From NCBI RefSeq assembly GCF_014647755.1, contig NZ_BMPU01000001.1:124001-188000 (forward strand): DNA of 64,000 nucleotides, written 5' to 3'. Both the position numbers and the translations under genes were made by a program. Below are positions 1-10,892 of the stretch, piece by piece. Under the pieces are notes generated by a model. That model was not told the DNA's origin. It made no database searches and worked only from the letters and a program-made list of their open reading frames with translations. Numbering within the stretch: position 1 is the first letter of the stretch; each line of letters begins with the position of its first letter. Source of the stretch: Porphyromonas pasteri (GTDB taxonomy: Bacteria; Bacteroidota; Bacteroidia; Bacteroidales; Porphyromonadaceae).

Positions 1-92
1 AGCGTATTCTCGTCCAAGCTCTCTATGGTTCTCATAAATGACAGCCCTTATAGAAGGGAAGCTCCAAGCTATTCATAGTGGGGGTAAAATGA

Positions 93-193
93 ACCAGTAC
101 TGGTCGCTGAGTTGACCAGTACTGCTTGGTGGTGTGTACCAGTACTGGTCCGAAGTCCGACCAGTACTGCTTGATTTAGTGACCAGTACTGGT
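93..193. repeat. Palindromic 22-bp minisatellite array 1 (AGTACT core)
   Basis: Five units based on the palindrome ACCAGTACTGGT begin at 93, 115, 138, 160 and 182, so the period is 22, 23, 22 and 22 bp. Units ending GGT (1, 3, 5) alternate with units ending GCT (2, 4). The sequence between the palindromes is not conserved. The array is preceded by GTAAAATGA, close to the GGAAAATGA that precedes arrays 3 and 4. Nothing else is visible in positions 1-92. Confidence 0.9.
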
Positions 194-215
194 TCAAATT
201 CTTGGGTATTATTGA

Positions 216-257
216 AGCCCGCTATCTACTTGCATAGACGCATGTAGATAGCGGGCT
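216..257 (-). terminator. Hairpin after thiF, probable end of thi operon
   Basis: A perfect 14-bp inverted repeat (AGCCCGCTATCTAC at 216-229 against 244-257) extends past a T-T mismatch by a further 3 bp. It starts about 50 bp beyond the thiF stop codon. No strong U run follows on the minus strand, so a role in ending or stabilising the thi transcript is inferred. Confidence 0.55.
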
Positions 258-309
258 AAGTCGCTCTGTCCCTTTGTGGTGCTTGCTGCCTTTCAGACCG
301 ATAGGTGGC

Positions 310-1035
310 TTAGCGGCGGATGAGCTGGAAGGAGAGCTGAAGGCTATCTACGAGGAGGAGGCCTTCGGTGAGTGGAGAGGGAAGGCCCAGCAGGAGCTTG
401 ATAGCTTCGGCGGCGGCGATAGAGCCGATGACGGCGGGAGTGGTCGCCATCACGGGGAAGGGGGCTTGCGTGGGGCTTGGGGCGTCTCCCTTATCTCCCT
501 CGGGGAAGAGGTCTCGGTAGCGTGAGGGTGAGTCGGGGAGGAAGAGTGCAAGCTGTCCGCACCACCCCTCGAGCGAGGCATAGAGCCACGGGATATGGTG
601 CTCTGAGGCGTAGCGATCGAGGAGAAGACGTGTCGCTTCGTTGTCGGTAGCGTCGATGAGAAGGTCGACCTCCCCGATGAGGCGGGTGGCATTTGCCTCG
701 GTGAGGCGCTCACTGTAGGCCGTGATGTCGCAGTGGGGATTGGCTGCGCGGAGTCGCTCGGCAGCGCACTGCGCCTTGCTCCTACCTACCTCGTGCGTGG
801 TGTAGAGCGTCTGACGGGGGAGGTTACTCACTGAGATACTATCGTCATCGCATAGTGTGAGGTGTCCGACCCCCGCCCCCACGAGGAGGGGCAGGAGGGC
901 TGATCCCAGCCCTCCTGCTCCGATGATGGCTACCCGCTTCCCAGCCAGGAGCATCTGCCCCTCTTCCCCGACTTCGGGGAGGCTCATCTGTCGGGTGTAG
1001 CGGGTCTTGAGGTCGTCTATCTCAGTCATGTGCAT
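310..1035 (-). CDS. thiF: ThiF/MoeB/HesA-family adenylyltransferase, last gene of thi operon
   Basis: A 241-residue E1-like enzyme expected to adenylate the C-terminal Gly-Gly of ThiS before sulfur loading. The nucleotide-binding loop GAGGLGS lies at residues 39-45, and DATDN follows in the middle of the protein. The C-terminal stretch where ThiF and MoeB proteins normally carry two zinc-binding CxxC pairs reads SRYRDLFPEG and contains no cysteines, so this copy seems to have lost the zinc site. It begins 33 bp after thiH and is the last gene of the operon. Translation could start at Met1 or Met3. The role in thiamin synthesis is supported by its position; HesA-like activity on another partner cannot be excluded from sequence. 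Confidence 0.85.
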   Translation of the reverse strand: MHMTEIDDLKTRYTRQMSLPEVGEEGQMLLAGKRVAIIGAGGLGSALLPLLVGAGVGHLTLCDDDSISVSNLPRQTLYTTHEVGRSKAQCAAERLRAANPHCDITAYSERLTEANATRLIGEVDLLIDATDNEATRLLLDRYASEHHIPWLYASLEGWCGQLALFLPDSPSRYRDLFPEGDKGDAPSPTQAPFPVMATTPAVIGSIAAAEAIKLLLGLPSPLTEGLLLVDSLQLSFQLIRR

Positions 1036-1068
1036 TGCTTGGGGTCGTGCTTTTAAGGGGCTGGGAGG

Positions 1069-2187
1069 TCAGAGCCAACTATCCCAGTCCTTCCATACCG
1101 GCTCATAGCCTGCGCTACGTAGGTGGGCGGCGAACTCCGTGGGAGTACGGCTGTCGTTGATGACGAACTGCTCCAGATCTTCGCTGCTCTCGGCATAGCC
1201 TCCGGGCTCGGTGTGACTTCCTGCACTCATACTCGTGATACCCAGGGGGAGAACGTGGTCACGGAAAGAGGCTGACTCACGCGTCGATAGAGAGATCTCC
1301 ACGTGCGGATCAAGTAGACGGAAGGCCAAGATGAGCTGCGTGATGCCGAGATCGTCAATGGGCGAGGAGGGCTCGTAAGCTCCCACTGCGGGGCGAAGAC
1401 GAGGTAGGGAGATGGAGTAGCGGGTCTGGCGGTAGCGCTGACGAAGGTAGCAGAGATGCAGGGCGGTGAAGGTGCTATCGGTGCGCCAGTCCTCGAGCCC
1501 TAAGAGGGCACCGAGCCCAATCTTCTCGATACCTGCTTGGGCGATGCGGTCGGGGGTCTCGAGTCGGTAGCGGTAGTCGGCCTTCTTCCCTCGGGGGTGG
1601 TAGCTGGGGTAGTGTGCTTCGTGGTAGGTCTCCTGATAGACGCAGACATAGTCTACCCCCGCCTCGTGGAGGGCGGTATATTGCTCGGTCGTGAGGGGCT
1701 GGACCTCGAGGCTGAGCTGGGCGAAGTGTGGGCGGATATGCTCGACGACCTGCAGGTAGTACTTCCATGAGCTGGCACGAAGATCTTCGCCACTGACGAG
1801 CAGGAGGTGGCGGAAGCCCAAGGCCTTGATGGCCTCTACCTCACGGTCGATCTCGGAGAGCGTCAGCTGGCGACGTCGGATCTTGTTCTCTACGCTGAAT
1901 CCGCAGTAGACGCAGCTATTGGAGCATACATTAGATAGGTAGAGCGGTATATAGAGCTGGATCGTATGGCCGAAGCGCTCTACGGTAAGACGGTGCGCCT
2001 CGCGTGCCATCTCCTCGAGGTAGGGAACGGCAGCAGGTGAGACGAGTGCCATAAAGTCCGCTATCGTGCGGTGCGGTGTAGTGAGGGCGCGCTGGACGTC
2101 CGCTGCCGTCTTGCTATAAATCTCCCTCTGGAGGGTGTCGAAGTCATAGGCCCGTAGCACATCATAGGCCGTCGTGTCGGTGGTCAT
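1069..2187 (-). CDS. thiH: 2-iminoacetate synthase ThiH (radical SAM, tyrosine lyase)
   Basis: A 372-residue radical SAM enzyme that cleaves tyrosine to dehydroglycine (2-iminoacetate) and p-cresol, supplying the glycine-derived part of the thiazole ring. The [4Fe-4S] motif CSNSCVYC is at residues 88-95 (Cys88, 92, 95), and length is normal for ThiH. Its start overlaps the thiG stop by 4 bp (ATGA), suggesting translational coupling; ThiG and ThiH work together. Having ThiH rather than the oxygen-dependent glycine oxidase ThiO fits an anaerobe. Confidence 0.95.
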   Translation of the reverse strand: MTTDTTAYDVLRAYDFDTLQREIYSKTAADVQRALTTPHRTIADFMALVSPAAVPYLEEMAREAHRLTVERFGHTIQLYIPLYLSNVCSNSCVYCGFSVENKIRRRQLTLSEIDREVEAIKALGFRHLLLVSGEDLRASSWKYYLQVVEHIRPHFAQLSLEVQPLTTEQYTALHEAGVDYVCVYQETYHEAHYPSYHPRGKKADYRYRLETPDRIAQAGIEKIGLGALLGLEDWRTDSTFTALHLCYLRQRYRQTRYSISLPRLRPAVGAYEPSSPIDDLGITQLILAFRLLDPHVEISLSTRESASFRDHVLPLGITSMSAGSHTEPGGYAESSEDLEQFVINDSRTPTEFAAHLRSAGYEPVWKDWDSWL

Positions 2188-2960
2188 GGCTCGGGAGTGA
2201 AGAGGAAGGCGGTGAGAGGTGAGGAGGCTACCGCTTCGTGACTCTGTGGGGCGAGCTTAGCTTCGTAGGCCATGCGACCTGCTTCGACCCCGAGACGGAA
2301 GGCGCGCGCCATAGCTACGGGATCTTGTGCTGTGGCGATAGCTGTATTGACGAGTACGGCATCAGCACCCATCTCCATACATTCGGCGGCGTGGCTCGGG
2401 CTACCTATGCCCGCATCGATGACGACGGGGATGGTGCTCTCAGCGATGATGATACGTAGGAGGGCACGGGTATCCAGCCCGCGATTCGTGCCGATAGGTG
2501 CTGCCAGGGGCATGACCGTGGCGCAGCCTACCTCCTCGAGACGCTTGCAGAGTACGGGGTCTGCCTGCACATAGGGTAGGACGATGAAGCCTCGCTTCAC
2601 CAGCTCCTCGGCGGCATGTAGCGTCTCAATGGGGTCGGGCATCAGGTAGCGCGGGTCGGGGTGCACCTCGAGCTTGAGCCAGTTCGTCTCGAGGGCTTCG
2701 CGTCCCAGCTCTGCGGCGAGGATGGCTTCTTCGGCGGTCTTCGCCCCGCTGGTATTGGGGAGGAGCTGGATGTGAGGGCTGTCGAGGGGAGCTACGAGGT
2801 CATCGCTGTCGGCATGCTGGAGCTCGACACGCTTGAGAGCGAGGGTGACGAGTTCGGTTCCCGAGGCTTCGACAGCACGAGCCATGAGGGCGGGGGAGGC
2901 GAACTTCCCCGTACCGAGGAAGAGTCGCGAATGGAAGGTCTTGTCTGCTATGGTAAGCAT
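2184..2960 (-). CDS. thiG: Thiazole synthase ThiG
   Basis: A 258-residue (beta/alpha)8-barrel enzyme that condenses deoxyxylulose 5-phosphate, dehydroglycine and ThiS-thiocarboxylate sulfur into the thiazole phosphate. Family features include FLGTGKF near the N-terminus, [15 protein letters not shown] mid-protein, and the phosphate-binding part [20 protein letters not shown] followed by VNTAIA. Length matches the family. It lies 14 bp after the thiE/D/E fusion gene and overlaps thiH. Confidence 0.96.
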   Translation of the reverse strand: MLTIADKTFHSRLFLGTGKFASPALMARAVEASGTELVTLALKRVELQHADSDDLVAPLDSPHIQLLPNTSGAKTAEEAILAAELGREALETNWLKLEVHPDPRYLMPDPIETLHAAEELVKRGFIVLPYVQADPVLCKRLEEVGCATVMPLAAPIGTNRGLDTRALLRIIIAESTIPVVIDAGIGSPSHAAECMEMGADAVLVNTAIATAQDPVAMARAFRLGVEAGRMAYEAKLAPQSHEAVASSPLTAFLFTPEP

Positions 2961-2974
2961 AGTGGTCAGGTGTA

Positions 2975-4909
2975 TTAAGGTCGGTCGTCCGCAGCGAGGC
3001 GGGCGGCATGGATGAGGCTGCTGCTCATGGCGACGCCGTAGAGCCCGAGGGCGTAGAGGTCGGGGATATCCTCGGGGGACACGCTGCCGATGGCATAAGC
3101 AGGGAGGGGGAAGGCGTGGAGCTGGAGAGCACGATAGCCCTCAAACCCCAAGATGGGGGCGAGCTTCTTCTTTGTCGAGGTGAAGCGGAAGGGGCCGATG
3201 CCCACGTAGTCGATGGGGAGCGTGCGTGCCGTGGCGAGGTCTTCGGCACTGTTGCACGTCAGACCAATGAGAGCATAGTCGCCTAAGAGACGTCGGGCCT
3301 CCGTCGGGGACATATCCCTTTGTCCGAGATGCACGCCATCGGCACCCGTGAGGAGCGCGATATCTACTCGGTCATTGATGAGTAGGGGGACGCCGTAGGC
3401 ATGACAGAGCGCTAAGGCTTCGCGTGCGGTATCGAGGAAGGTCTCCCACGTGGCGTCCTTCATGCGTAGCTCCACGATATCCGCTAAGCCCTGACGAAGG
3501 ACGAGGTCGGTCTGCTCGAGGATCTCCGCTGTGGTGGTAGCGTGCGTGACGAACATCCGTCGGCCGAGTGGCAGTCGTCTTACGGGAGCTCCCTGCCCTC
3601 GCCCAAGGCGGTAGTGCATCGTCGCACGCTGGGCTGCGTGGAGTGCCTCTTGGTAGTCTTCGCCCCGAGCTAAGGCAGCGCACAGCGTCGTAGCATAGAG
3701 ACATCCCGTGCCATGGCGGTCTTCTCCGAGGCGTGGTGCGGTGCTCTCGATGAGCCGACCATCAGGAAGGTAGGCCCTGTCGGTGACATCCTCCTCCGTG
3801 CAAAAAGCAGACTTCGCGATGACAGCGGTGGCGGTGTGCTTTGCCCGTTCGCCTGGTGTGATCTCCCCGAAGAGCTGGCGAGACTCGTAGCGATTGGGGA
3901 GGATGACGTCTACCAGCTCTGCCACCTCAAGGAGGCTTTCACGCCTGGCATCGGGGAGGAGGTCTGCGCCCGAGCTGGTGCGTAGTATCGGATCCCAGAC
4001 GATGCGACAAGCTGGGAAGAGCACACGGATCTCACGGATGAGGAGGCGTAGCTGGTGGAGCGAAGCGATGAGCCCGATCTTAGCTACCTGCGGGGGCGAC
4101 TGCCTACGAAGAGCACGTACTGCCTCGATGAGGTCTGTGTCAGCGACTGCTGTGAGGCGGGTGAAGGTCACGGCATCCTGGCAGGTGAGTGCCGTCACGA
4201 TACTATAGGCGCGTACTCCTAAGCGTGCGGCATGCTGCATATCCGCTGTGAGCCCTGCCTCTGCCGTCGGGTCGATGCCCCCGCAGAGGAGGAGTGTCGG
4301 GGTGCATAACTTCTGCACCCGCTCGGTGAGCTTATGGAGCTGCTGACTTGCGAAGTACCCTAAGAGCGCGACACCAGCGAAGCCCTCTTTGATAAAGCCT
4401 TGGGCATTCGCCTCTCCGACACCGCCCAGAGCAATGAGAGAGAAGGGGAAGCGTGCCGTGACGGCTCGCCTCAGCTCGGGTGTCCATGGGCTATCATTCC
4501 CATAGTCAGGCTTACTGATGCTCGCTGCGACGGGGCTCACATAGGCGTAGTCAGGACGGAAGGGTAGGCGCTCCAGTTCCTCTACACTGTGGCAACTGAC
4601 ACCGACGATCTGCTCGGGGCGAAGGGCCTCCGTCGGGCGCTCACGGAGTGCACTCCAGTCGGCTACGGAGAGGTGCACACCGCCGAGCCCCCAGTGTCTC
4701 ACCAGCTCGATGTGGTGTGAGAGGACGCAGCGACTGCGTAGCTCACGAGGGATGGAGCGGATGAGTGCCTCAAGCTCCTCTACCATGGCGTCGGGCTTGC
4801 GTATATGTACGCGCCCGACGCCGAGACGGAGGAGGTGAGCGATGCGCAGGGCTTCGCCTGTATCACCGAGCGAGGGCGGTGTGATGGCGATGATCTGCTG
4901 GGGTAGCAT
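2975..4909 (-). CDS. Three-domain fusion: TenI/ThiE-like, ThiD kinase, ThiE synthase
   Basis: A 644-residue protein with three domains. Residues 1-200 form a ThiE/TenI-type barrel ([21 protein letters not shown]). Residues 205-450 resemble hydroxymethylpyrimidine phosphate kinase ThiD ([46 protein letters not shown]). Residues 452-644 form a canonical thiamin phosphate synthase ThiE ([42 protein letters not shown]). The C-terminal domain keeps the ThiE motifs. The N-terminal one is divergent and may act as a TenI-type thiazole tautomerase or have a structural role. It starts 5 bp after thiC and ends 14 bp before thiG. ThiD-ThiE fusions are known; the extra N-terminal barrel is the unusual part. 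Confidence 0.9.
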   Translation of the reverse strand: MLPQQIIAITPPSLGDTGEALRIAHLLRLGVGRVHIRKPDAMVEELEALIRSIPRELRSRCVLSHHIELVRHWGLGGVHLSVADWSALRERPTEALRPEQIVGVSCHSVEELERLPFRPDYAYVSPVAASISKPDYGNDSPWTPELRRAVTARFPFSLIALGGVGEANAQGFIKEGFAGVALLGYFASQQLHKLTERVQKLCTPTLLLCGGIDPTAEAGLTADMQHAARLGVRAYSIVTALTCQDAVTFTRLTAVADTDLIEAVRALRRQSPPQVAKIGLIASLHQLRLLIREIRVLFPACRIVWDPILRTSSGADLLPDARRESLLEVAELVDVILPNRYESRQLFGEITPGERAKHTATAVIAKSAFCTEEDVTDRAYLPDGRLIESTAPRLGEDRHGTGCLYATTLCAALARGEDYQEALHAAQRATMHYRLGRGQGAPVRRLPLGRRMFVTHATTTAEILEQTDLVLRQGLADIVELRMKDATWETFLDTAREALALCHAYGVPLLINDRVDIALLTGADGVHLGQRDMSPTEARRLLGDYALIGLTCNSAEDLATARTLPIDYVGIGPFRFTSTKKKLAPILGFEGYRALQLHAFPLPAYAIGSVSPEDIPDLYALGLYGVAMSSSLIHAARLAADDRP

Positions 4910-4914
4910 AAGGG

Positions 4915-6765
<1,851 letters not shown>

Positions 6766-6969
6766 TTAGCCTCCGAAGGTCGGTCGGATGAGGAGGAGGG
6801 TGTCGCCCTCCTCGAGCTGGTAGGTGGCTAAGGCTGTGCGGGGTACCAAGCGCTCATTGACGGCGATAGCCGAGCGAGGTGGTAGGTCGATCGCTGCGAA
6901 GGCAAGGGCTTCGGGGATCGTGCATACATGGGGGAGCGTGGTGGGGGCTCCGTTGATCAGGATCTTCAT
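6766..6969 (-). CDS. thiS: Sulfur carrier protein ThiS
   Basis: A 67-residue ubiquitin-like sulfur carrier ending in the essential Gly-Gly (PTFGG) that is adenylated and converted to a thiocarboxylate. The start at 6969 gives MKILINGAP, typical of ThiS. A longer in-frame start at 7092 would add about 40 residues and read back toward the riboswitch, so it was rejected. First gene of the operon. Confidence 0.93.
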   Translation of the reverse strand: MKILINGAPTTLPHVCTIPEALAFAAIDLPPRSAIAVNERLVPRTALATYQLEEGDTLLLIRPTFGG

Positions 6970-7144
6970 CGTAAGTAACTCTATCGTCATAGTGTGATGA
7001 GGAAGTGCGAAGTGACGACACACCTCCAGCGAGCCTACTACCACAAGGGGGCAGACACTCTCTGGGGAACTATGACGAGCCGATGGGCTCAATCACAGCG
7101 CGAGTAACGGAAGATCTTAGAGGATGAGCGGCGGGATATCGCCT

Positions 7145-7240
7145 CCACTCTCTGCCTACGCCAGCATTATCTGGATCAGGTCTTCGGGTATAATCTCAGC
7201 ACAGCGTGGACTCGTGTCCTACGCCAGCACCCCTTTGAGT
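7145..7240 (-). promoter_or_regulatory. TPP riboswitch (THI element)
   Basis: The minus strand carries GGGGTGCTGG, then a near-perfect stem GCGTaGGACacgaGTCCACGC, CTGAGATTATACCC, and finally ACCTGATCCAGATAATG followed by CTGGCGTAGG. These are the conserved parts of the thiamin pyrophosphate aptamer, in the right order. It lies between the promoter at 7252-7282 and thiS. No clear terminator-plus-U-run was seen between the aptamer and thiS, so control of translation initiation is as likely as attenuation. Confidence 0.95.
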
Positions 7241-7251
7241 TGCTCTACGGA

Positions 7252-7282
7252 CAAAGGTAGGCCTTTTCTTGATACCGCCAAG
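7252..7282 (-). promoter_or_regulatory. Bacteroidota-type promoter of thi operon
   Basis: On the minus strand CTTG (7279-7282), a 19-nt spacer and TACCTTTG (7252-7259) match the TTTG / TAnnTTTG promoter. Transcription would start about 7245, immediately before the TPP aptamer. Confidence 0.8.
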
Positions 7283-7346
7283 AGCGAGCTTTGACAAGCC
7301 CTTTAATAGTGGGCTTTTCTCCGATATCATAGAGGGGGTGGTGTCG

Positions 7347-7424
7347 ACCAATATTGGTTGCTGGGTGAACCTATATTGCTCCGCGCACGAACCAATATGG
7401 GATTGCTTATAAACCAATATGAGA
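7347..7424. repeat. Palindromic 22-bp array 2 (AATATT core), left flank of core copy A
   Basis: Four units at 7347, 7369, 7391 and 7413 are spaced exactly 22 bp. The first is the perfect palindrome ACCAATATTGGT; the others are variants (ACCTATATTGCT, ACCAATATGGGA, ACCAATATGAGA). The array resumes beyond the core with ACCTAATACAGG at 7723 and ACCCAATAGTGC at 7745. Confidence 0.85.
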
Positions 7425-7435
7425 TTGTTGAGAAG

Positions 7436-7722
7436 TTATTCTGCTAAGGCATCGCACGCCCAGCTCCCCGATATGCCCCTCTGAAGAAATACGCACGCCC
7501 TTCGCCTTATCGCGAGTATTCCTCTTATTCAGCGGAGGGAAAAGTGCTATTCTCGTGAAGAAAAAAACGCCTTCCCGTAGTGGTTTTTCCGTATCTATGC
7601 ACGTAGTCTTAAAGACCAGGCACGTAAATCCAAATATCCACGTACGTAGATATTAAAGCCACGTACGTAGCCCAAACTTATCTGCCACTCGTCCACAACT
7701 TTTATCCCTACGCGGAGCAACG
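7436..7722 (+). repeat. Dispersed ~287-bp intergenic core element, copy A
   Basis: Closely similar to 45471-45757 (same strand) and to 61031-61320 (opposite strand). It contains internal CACGTA-type motifs (7600, 7621, 7639, 7660), including two CCACGTACGTAG boxes, and is flanked on both sides by 22-bp palindromic units. One reading frame ending in MHVVLKTRHVNPNIHVRRY stays open through this copy but has no obvious start. The gap between the thi promoter and the nuclease gene holds only this element and its flanking arrays. Confidence 0.9.
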
Positions 7723-7806
7723 ACCTAATACAGGATTGCTCACAACCCAATAGTGCTTGCTACGCCTCCTGCACCCAGCTACACGTTCCCCTTCGTATAA
7801 AAGACA

Positions 7807-7840
7807 ACACCCGCCGACCGCAGGAGCAGTCGACGGGTGT
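7807..7840 (-). terminator. Terminator after the nuclease operon
   Basis: ACACCCGCCGAC (7807-7818) pairs with GTCGACGGGTGT (7829-7840) with one G-U pair, and TTGTCTTTTAT follows on the minus strand. It sits 28 bp beyond the nuclease stop. Confidence 0.8.
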
Positions 7841-7868
7841 CGGTAGAGAATGGAGCTAAAGGCTTGCT

Positions 7869-9080
7869 TTAGAGCCCGGGCCAGTAGCTAAGCGTAGCAG
7901 GCGTAGCGGGAGATTCCGCTTCGAACTGCTGCTCGATGTCATCGGGGAAGTTGTGGAAGAGATCCATCCCCAGCTTGGTCTCCAGCTCGTCAATAGAGAG
8001 GGCGACGCTACGAATGGCGGTCTTCGCTGCATAGAAGCGGTGCTCGACCAAGAAGCCGATGCCGTGGTAGGTAGAGCCCTTCTTCATGACGAGAGCCATC
8101 CAATAGTACTTAGGTACGACGATGACGCCACGGACCTTCTTGCTCTCGACCTGGTCATCACGGATCGTCCCGCCCTTGGCGACGTAGAGGACGTCACGGA
8201 GCTGGGAGTTACGACCCCATGCCTGGACCTTCTGCTCGAGCTCCATCCAGAATTTCTGGTTGAGGTCACCGAGCTGAGGACTCATATTCGTGTAGTAGAA
8301 GGTCTGTCTATTGGCCTCTGCGCTGAAGAGGCGGTCAGAGGAAGCTACCATGTGACCACGGTCGTACCCACTCCCTCGGAAGAGGTTCTCCGTAGAGAAT
8401 TGCTTGGGGACATAGGGATCCCATTGCCAGGCATCGCTACGCTTGACCGCTTGAGCTGAGTTCGTGTTGTCGAAGGTGAAGCAGACGAAGCGTGGGTGAC
8501 GCTTGTCGGTGTCGTACTCGAGGGAGTAGTTCACGATACCACCAGCGCGGTGCGTGACGAAGTAGTTCTGACTACCACCATGGAGTGCGGGTACCTCGAG
8601 CATCGTCGCATCACCGAGGATATACTCACCCGTAGGGGAGGGGATGGGGGATGGCGTAGGGGTGACCTCACCCATACCCTGCTGGCTGATGACGAGGGTA
8701 TCACGTAGGCCTGCCGAGGTCGCGATGATCTGCGCTGAGCGAGAGGCGCCGAAGTTCTGGCTTACTGAGACGGAGACCGAGGTGCTGGATGTCTCATTCC
8801 CCTTGCTTCGCTCAAGCTCGATCCATGAGGCTGCGTCCTCGGGTGTGACGGTAAGCGTCCAGTCGGAGGCCGCACGGAGCTTGATGTAGAAGTTCGAGCC
8901 TTCCTTGGGTACGCTCTTGATCTTGTCGGTCGAAGAGCCTGAGAGGGAGAGCTGGAGGCGGTCGGAGGTGCGAACGGGGTGGTCACCACGCTCGGTGGTA
9001 CAGCTGGAGAAAGCCATCCCCATGAGGCCGAGCCCCATGAGGATGGTCTTTATCCGAAGAGATTTAATCGTCTTCTGCAT
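7869..9080 (-). CDS. Secreted DNA/RNA non-specific endonuclease, BACON lipoprotein
   Basis: A 403-residue lipoprotein. The signal peptide ends in a lipobox with Cys27 (AFSSC). A BACON-type all-beta domain covers about residues 40-135, followed by a Pro/Thr/Ser linker (about 139-150). The NUC1-type endonuclease domain carries the catalytic motif DRGH at 240-243 (GYDRGHMVASSDR), followed by YYTNMSPQ and LNQKFWMELE, which hold the family's metal-binding Asn and following residues. It should degrade extracellular DNA and RNA at the cell surface. Last gene of an operon with two DUF5689 lipoproteins and a TonB-dependent receptor; 12 bp separate it from the gene before it. Confidence 0.93.
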   Translation of the reverse strand: MQKTIKSLRIKTILMGLGLMGMAFSSCTTERGDHPVRTSDRLQLSLSGSSTDKIKSVPKEGSNFYIKLRAASDWTLTVTPEDAASWIELERSKGNETSSTSVSVSVSQNFGASRSAQIIATSAGLRDTLVISQQGMGEVTPTPSPIPSPTGEYILGDATMLEVPALHGGSQNYFVTHRAGGIVNYSLEYDTDKRHPRFVCFTFDNTNSAQAVKRSDAWQWDPYVPKQFSTENLFRGSGYDRGHMVASSDRLFSAEANRQTFYYTNMSPQLGDLNQKFWMELEQKVQAWGRNSQLRDVLYVAKGGTIRDDQVESKKVRGVIVVPKYYWMALVMKKGSTYHGIGFLVEHRFYAAKTAIRSVALSIDELETKLGMDLFHNFPDDIEQQFEAESPATPATLSYWPGL

Positions 9081-9092
9081 AGAGAGGCAGGA

Positions 9093-10847
9093 CTATCGCT
9101 TACCGAGGTAAGACTTGATGGTAGCTTCCTGATTCTCCTTCGTGATGGCAATGCGCTCCCACTGGTCAGCGGAGAAGGTCGCAGAAGGAGCCTTGACAGG
9201 GGCGATACGGTGGAGGACGATGTCGGCGCCAGCGAACCTCTTGTCGCTGTCGATCCAAGCCGTCTCCATACCATTACCGATCTGGTCGATGGTCGCCGTG
9301 CCCTTCAGAAGAGCGATGGGGTCATTACCGTTGAAGCTGAAGTTAGCTACCGTGCCTTCGGTATAGACTTTCGCCTGCTCGTGGCGCAGGACGAGAGAAG
9401 CACCAGCCGCGAGCTTACCCGTGAGAGCGATGCGGCTCTCAGCATGCTCTCCAGTTGCAGGCTTATTCTTAGTCCCGAAGTTCTTCACGAGGAGCGTGTA
9501 AGCACTGAGGTCAATCTCCTGATCCGTGGGGTTGGAGATCTGGATGTACTTCTCGTAGTCGAAGCCTTCGATGTAGGCGGAGATGATCAGATCGCCAGAG
9601 GTAGCAGGAGGATTAGGAGTGGGAGTAGGCGTAGGCGTGGGATCGGGTGATGGTGTAGGAGTAGGAGTCGTGCCCTCCGTGCAGCGCTCAGCCGTCAGAC
9701 CAGCGAGGTCATCAGCCGTACGAGGCCAGAGGTTGTAGTGCTTGGTGCTCTGACCAGAGGTCTTGTTCGTCGTCACCGAGCGCTGGATGATACCGACGAT
9801 GCGGCCGTTCTTATCGGATGCGGTCGTCGTCTTGAAGGTCGAGTAGTAGGAGATAGCTACCGAGAGGTCGGATACACCAGCCGTAACCTGCGTGACGCAG
9901 TCGGTGATGGCATTGAAGTAGCTCCCTGCAGACGTCTTACCCTGAGCAGGCTTGTTGGGGTTGAGTTCCTTGCCAGGAGTCTTGAACTGAGCGCCATCAA
10001 CAGCCACGAGGATGTTGTCGTACTTGCCTGCGTAGATATCAGCGAAGGTGACTGCCTTAGGTGTGATCGTCGCTACTTCGCCCGTGGGGGTAACCATAGA
10101 GGCAGCATCATTCAGACCCGTATAGTCGATCTGCAGTGAGCCATCCTGGTAGCGACCGACCTTCGTGCCCTTGGTCTTGATGGTGAAGACGGCACCGGGA
10201 CGCCAGTCCTTAGAGGCGTTGGCATTCAGACGAAGCGTGATACCGACTTCGCCAGCCTGCACGACGATGTTCTTGAGGCTGGTCATATTGTTCGCCGTGA
10301 TGTCGGAGAGGAGGACGGCCTTGAAGGTTGTCTCTTCGTCTACCGTGACGCTCTGACCCTTGTCGTACTTCTCGATGAAGGCGGCGAGTGCTGCGCCGTC
10401 TACCGTCGTGGGGTTCGAGGGCAGGTTAGGAGTAGGCTGATCCTTACCTGGGGTGATGACTGCAGAGCCGTCGCCAGCCTGCGTGATGGTATAGTAGAGG
10501 GTCTCGTTGCCAGCCTTGAAGGCGAATTGGCCTCGGCGGGTGGCACCTGAGGCGTTCTTGAGGACCTTGATCGTGACGTCACGTTCGCCAGCGTCCCCTG
10601 ACTCGGGGCTGATGCTTAGCCAGTCGAGGGCGGTGGTAGCCGTCCAAGAGCGGTTGGTACGGATGTGTAGCGTGGCCGTGCTCTCGTCCTTGCCGATGAG
10701 GGTATTGCCGTTGCTGTCCTTCGTCAGCTGGGTGACCGAGATCGATGGGCGCTCGTAGGCGTCATCGTTGTCCTTACACGAGGCGAGGGACAGGGTAGCA
10801 CAGGAGGCTAAGAGGAGCGTCCAGCGCGTGATCTTACTTGTTGTCAT
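9093..10847 (-). CDS. Surface lipoprotein with BACON, DUF5689 and lamin-tail-like domains
   Basis: A 584-residue lipoprotein (lipobox LASC, Cys24). A BACON-like domain spans about residues 33-125, a DUF5689 domain about 150-390, then a Pro/Thr-rich linker (TPTPTPSPDPTPTPTPTP) and a C-terminal lamin-tail-like domain (YIQISNPTDQEIDLSAYTL). DUF5689 proteins in Bacteroidota commonly accompany secreted nucleases. A role as a surface nucleic-acid binding partner is inferred from context only. It lies 45 bp after the previous gene and 12 bp before the nuclease gene. Confidence 0.82.
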   Translation of the reverse strand: MTTSKITRWTLLLASCATLSLASCKDNDDAYERPSISVTQLTKDSNGNTLIGKDESTATLHIRTNRSWTATTALDWLSISPESGDAGERDVTIKVLKNASGATRRGQFAFKAGNETLYYTITQAGDGSAVITPGKDQPTPNLPSNPTTVDGAALAAFIEKYDKGQSVTVDEETTFKAVLLSDITANNMTSLKNIVVQAGEVGITLRLNANASKDWRPGAVFTIKTKGTKVGRYQDGSLQIDYTGLNDAASMVTPTGEVATITPKAVTFADIYAGKYDNILVAVDGAQFKTPGKELNPNKPAQGKTSAGSYFNAITDCVTQVTAGVSDLSVAISYYSTFKTTTASDKNGRIVGIIQRSVTTNKTSGQSTKHYNLWPRTADDLAGLTAERCTEGTTPTPTPSPDPTPTPTPTPNPPATSGDLIISAYIEGFDYEKYIQISNPTDQEIDLSAYTLLVKNFGTKNKPATGEHAESRIALTGKLAAGASLVLRHEQAKVYTEGTVANFSFNGNDPIALLKGTATIDQIGNGMETAWIDSDKRFAGADIVLHRIAPVKAPSATFSADQWERIAITKENQEATIKSYLGKR

Positions 10848-10892
10848 CAGTCAATCGTATTTGTTGAGATGGTGAGTGCTGTAGGGGAGTGA

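Noticed and set aside
93-193. CRISPR array
   Set aside because: Repeats are 12-bp palindromes with ~10-bp gaps rather than 24-40-bp repeats with unique 30-bp spacers, and no cas genes are near.
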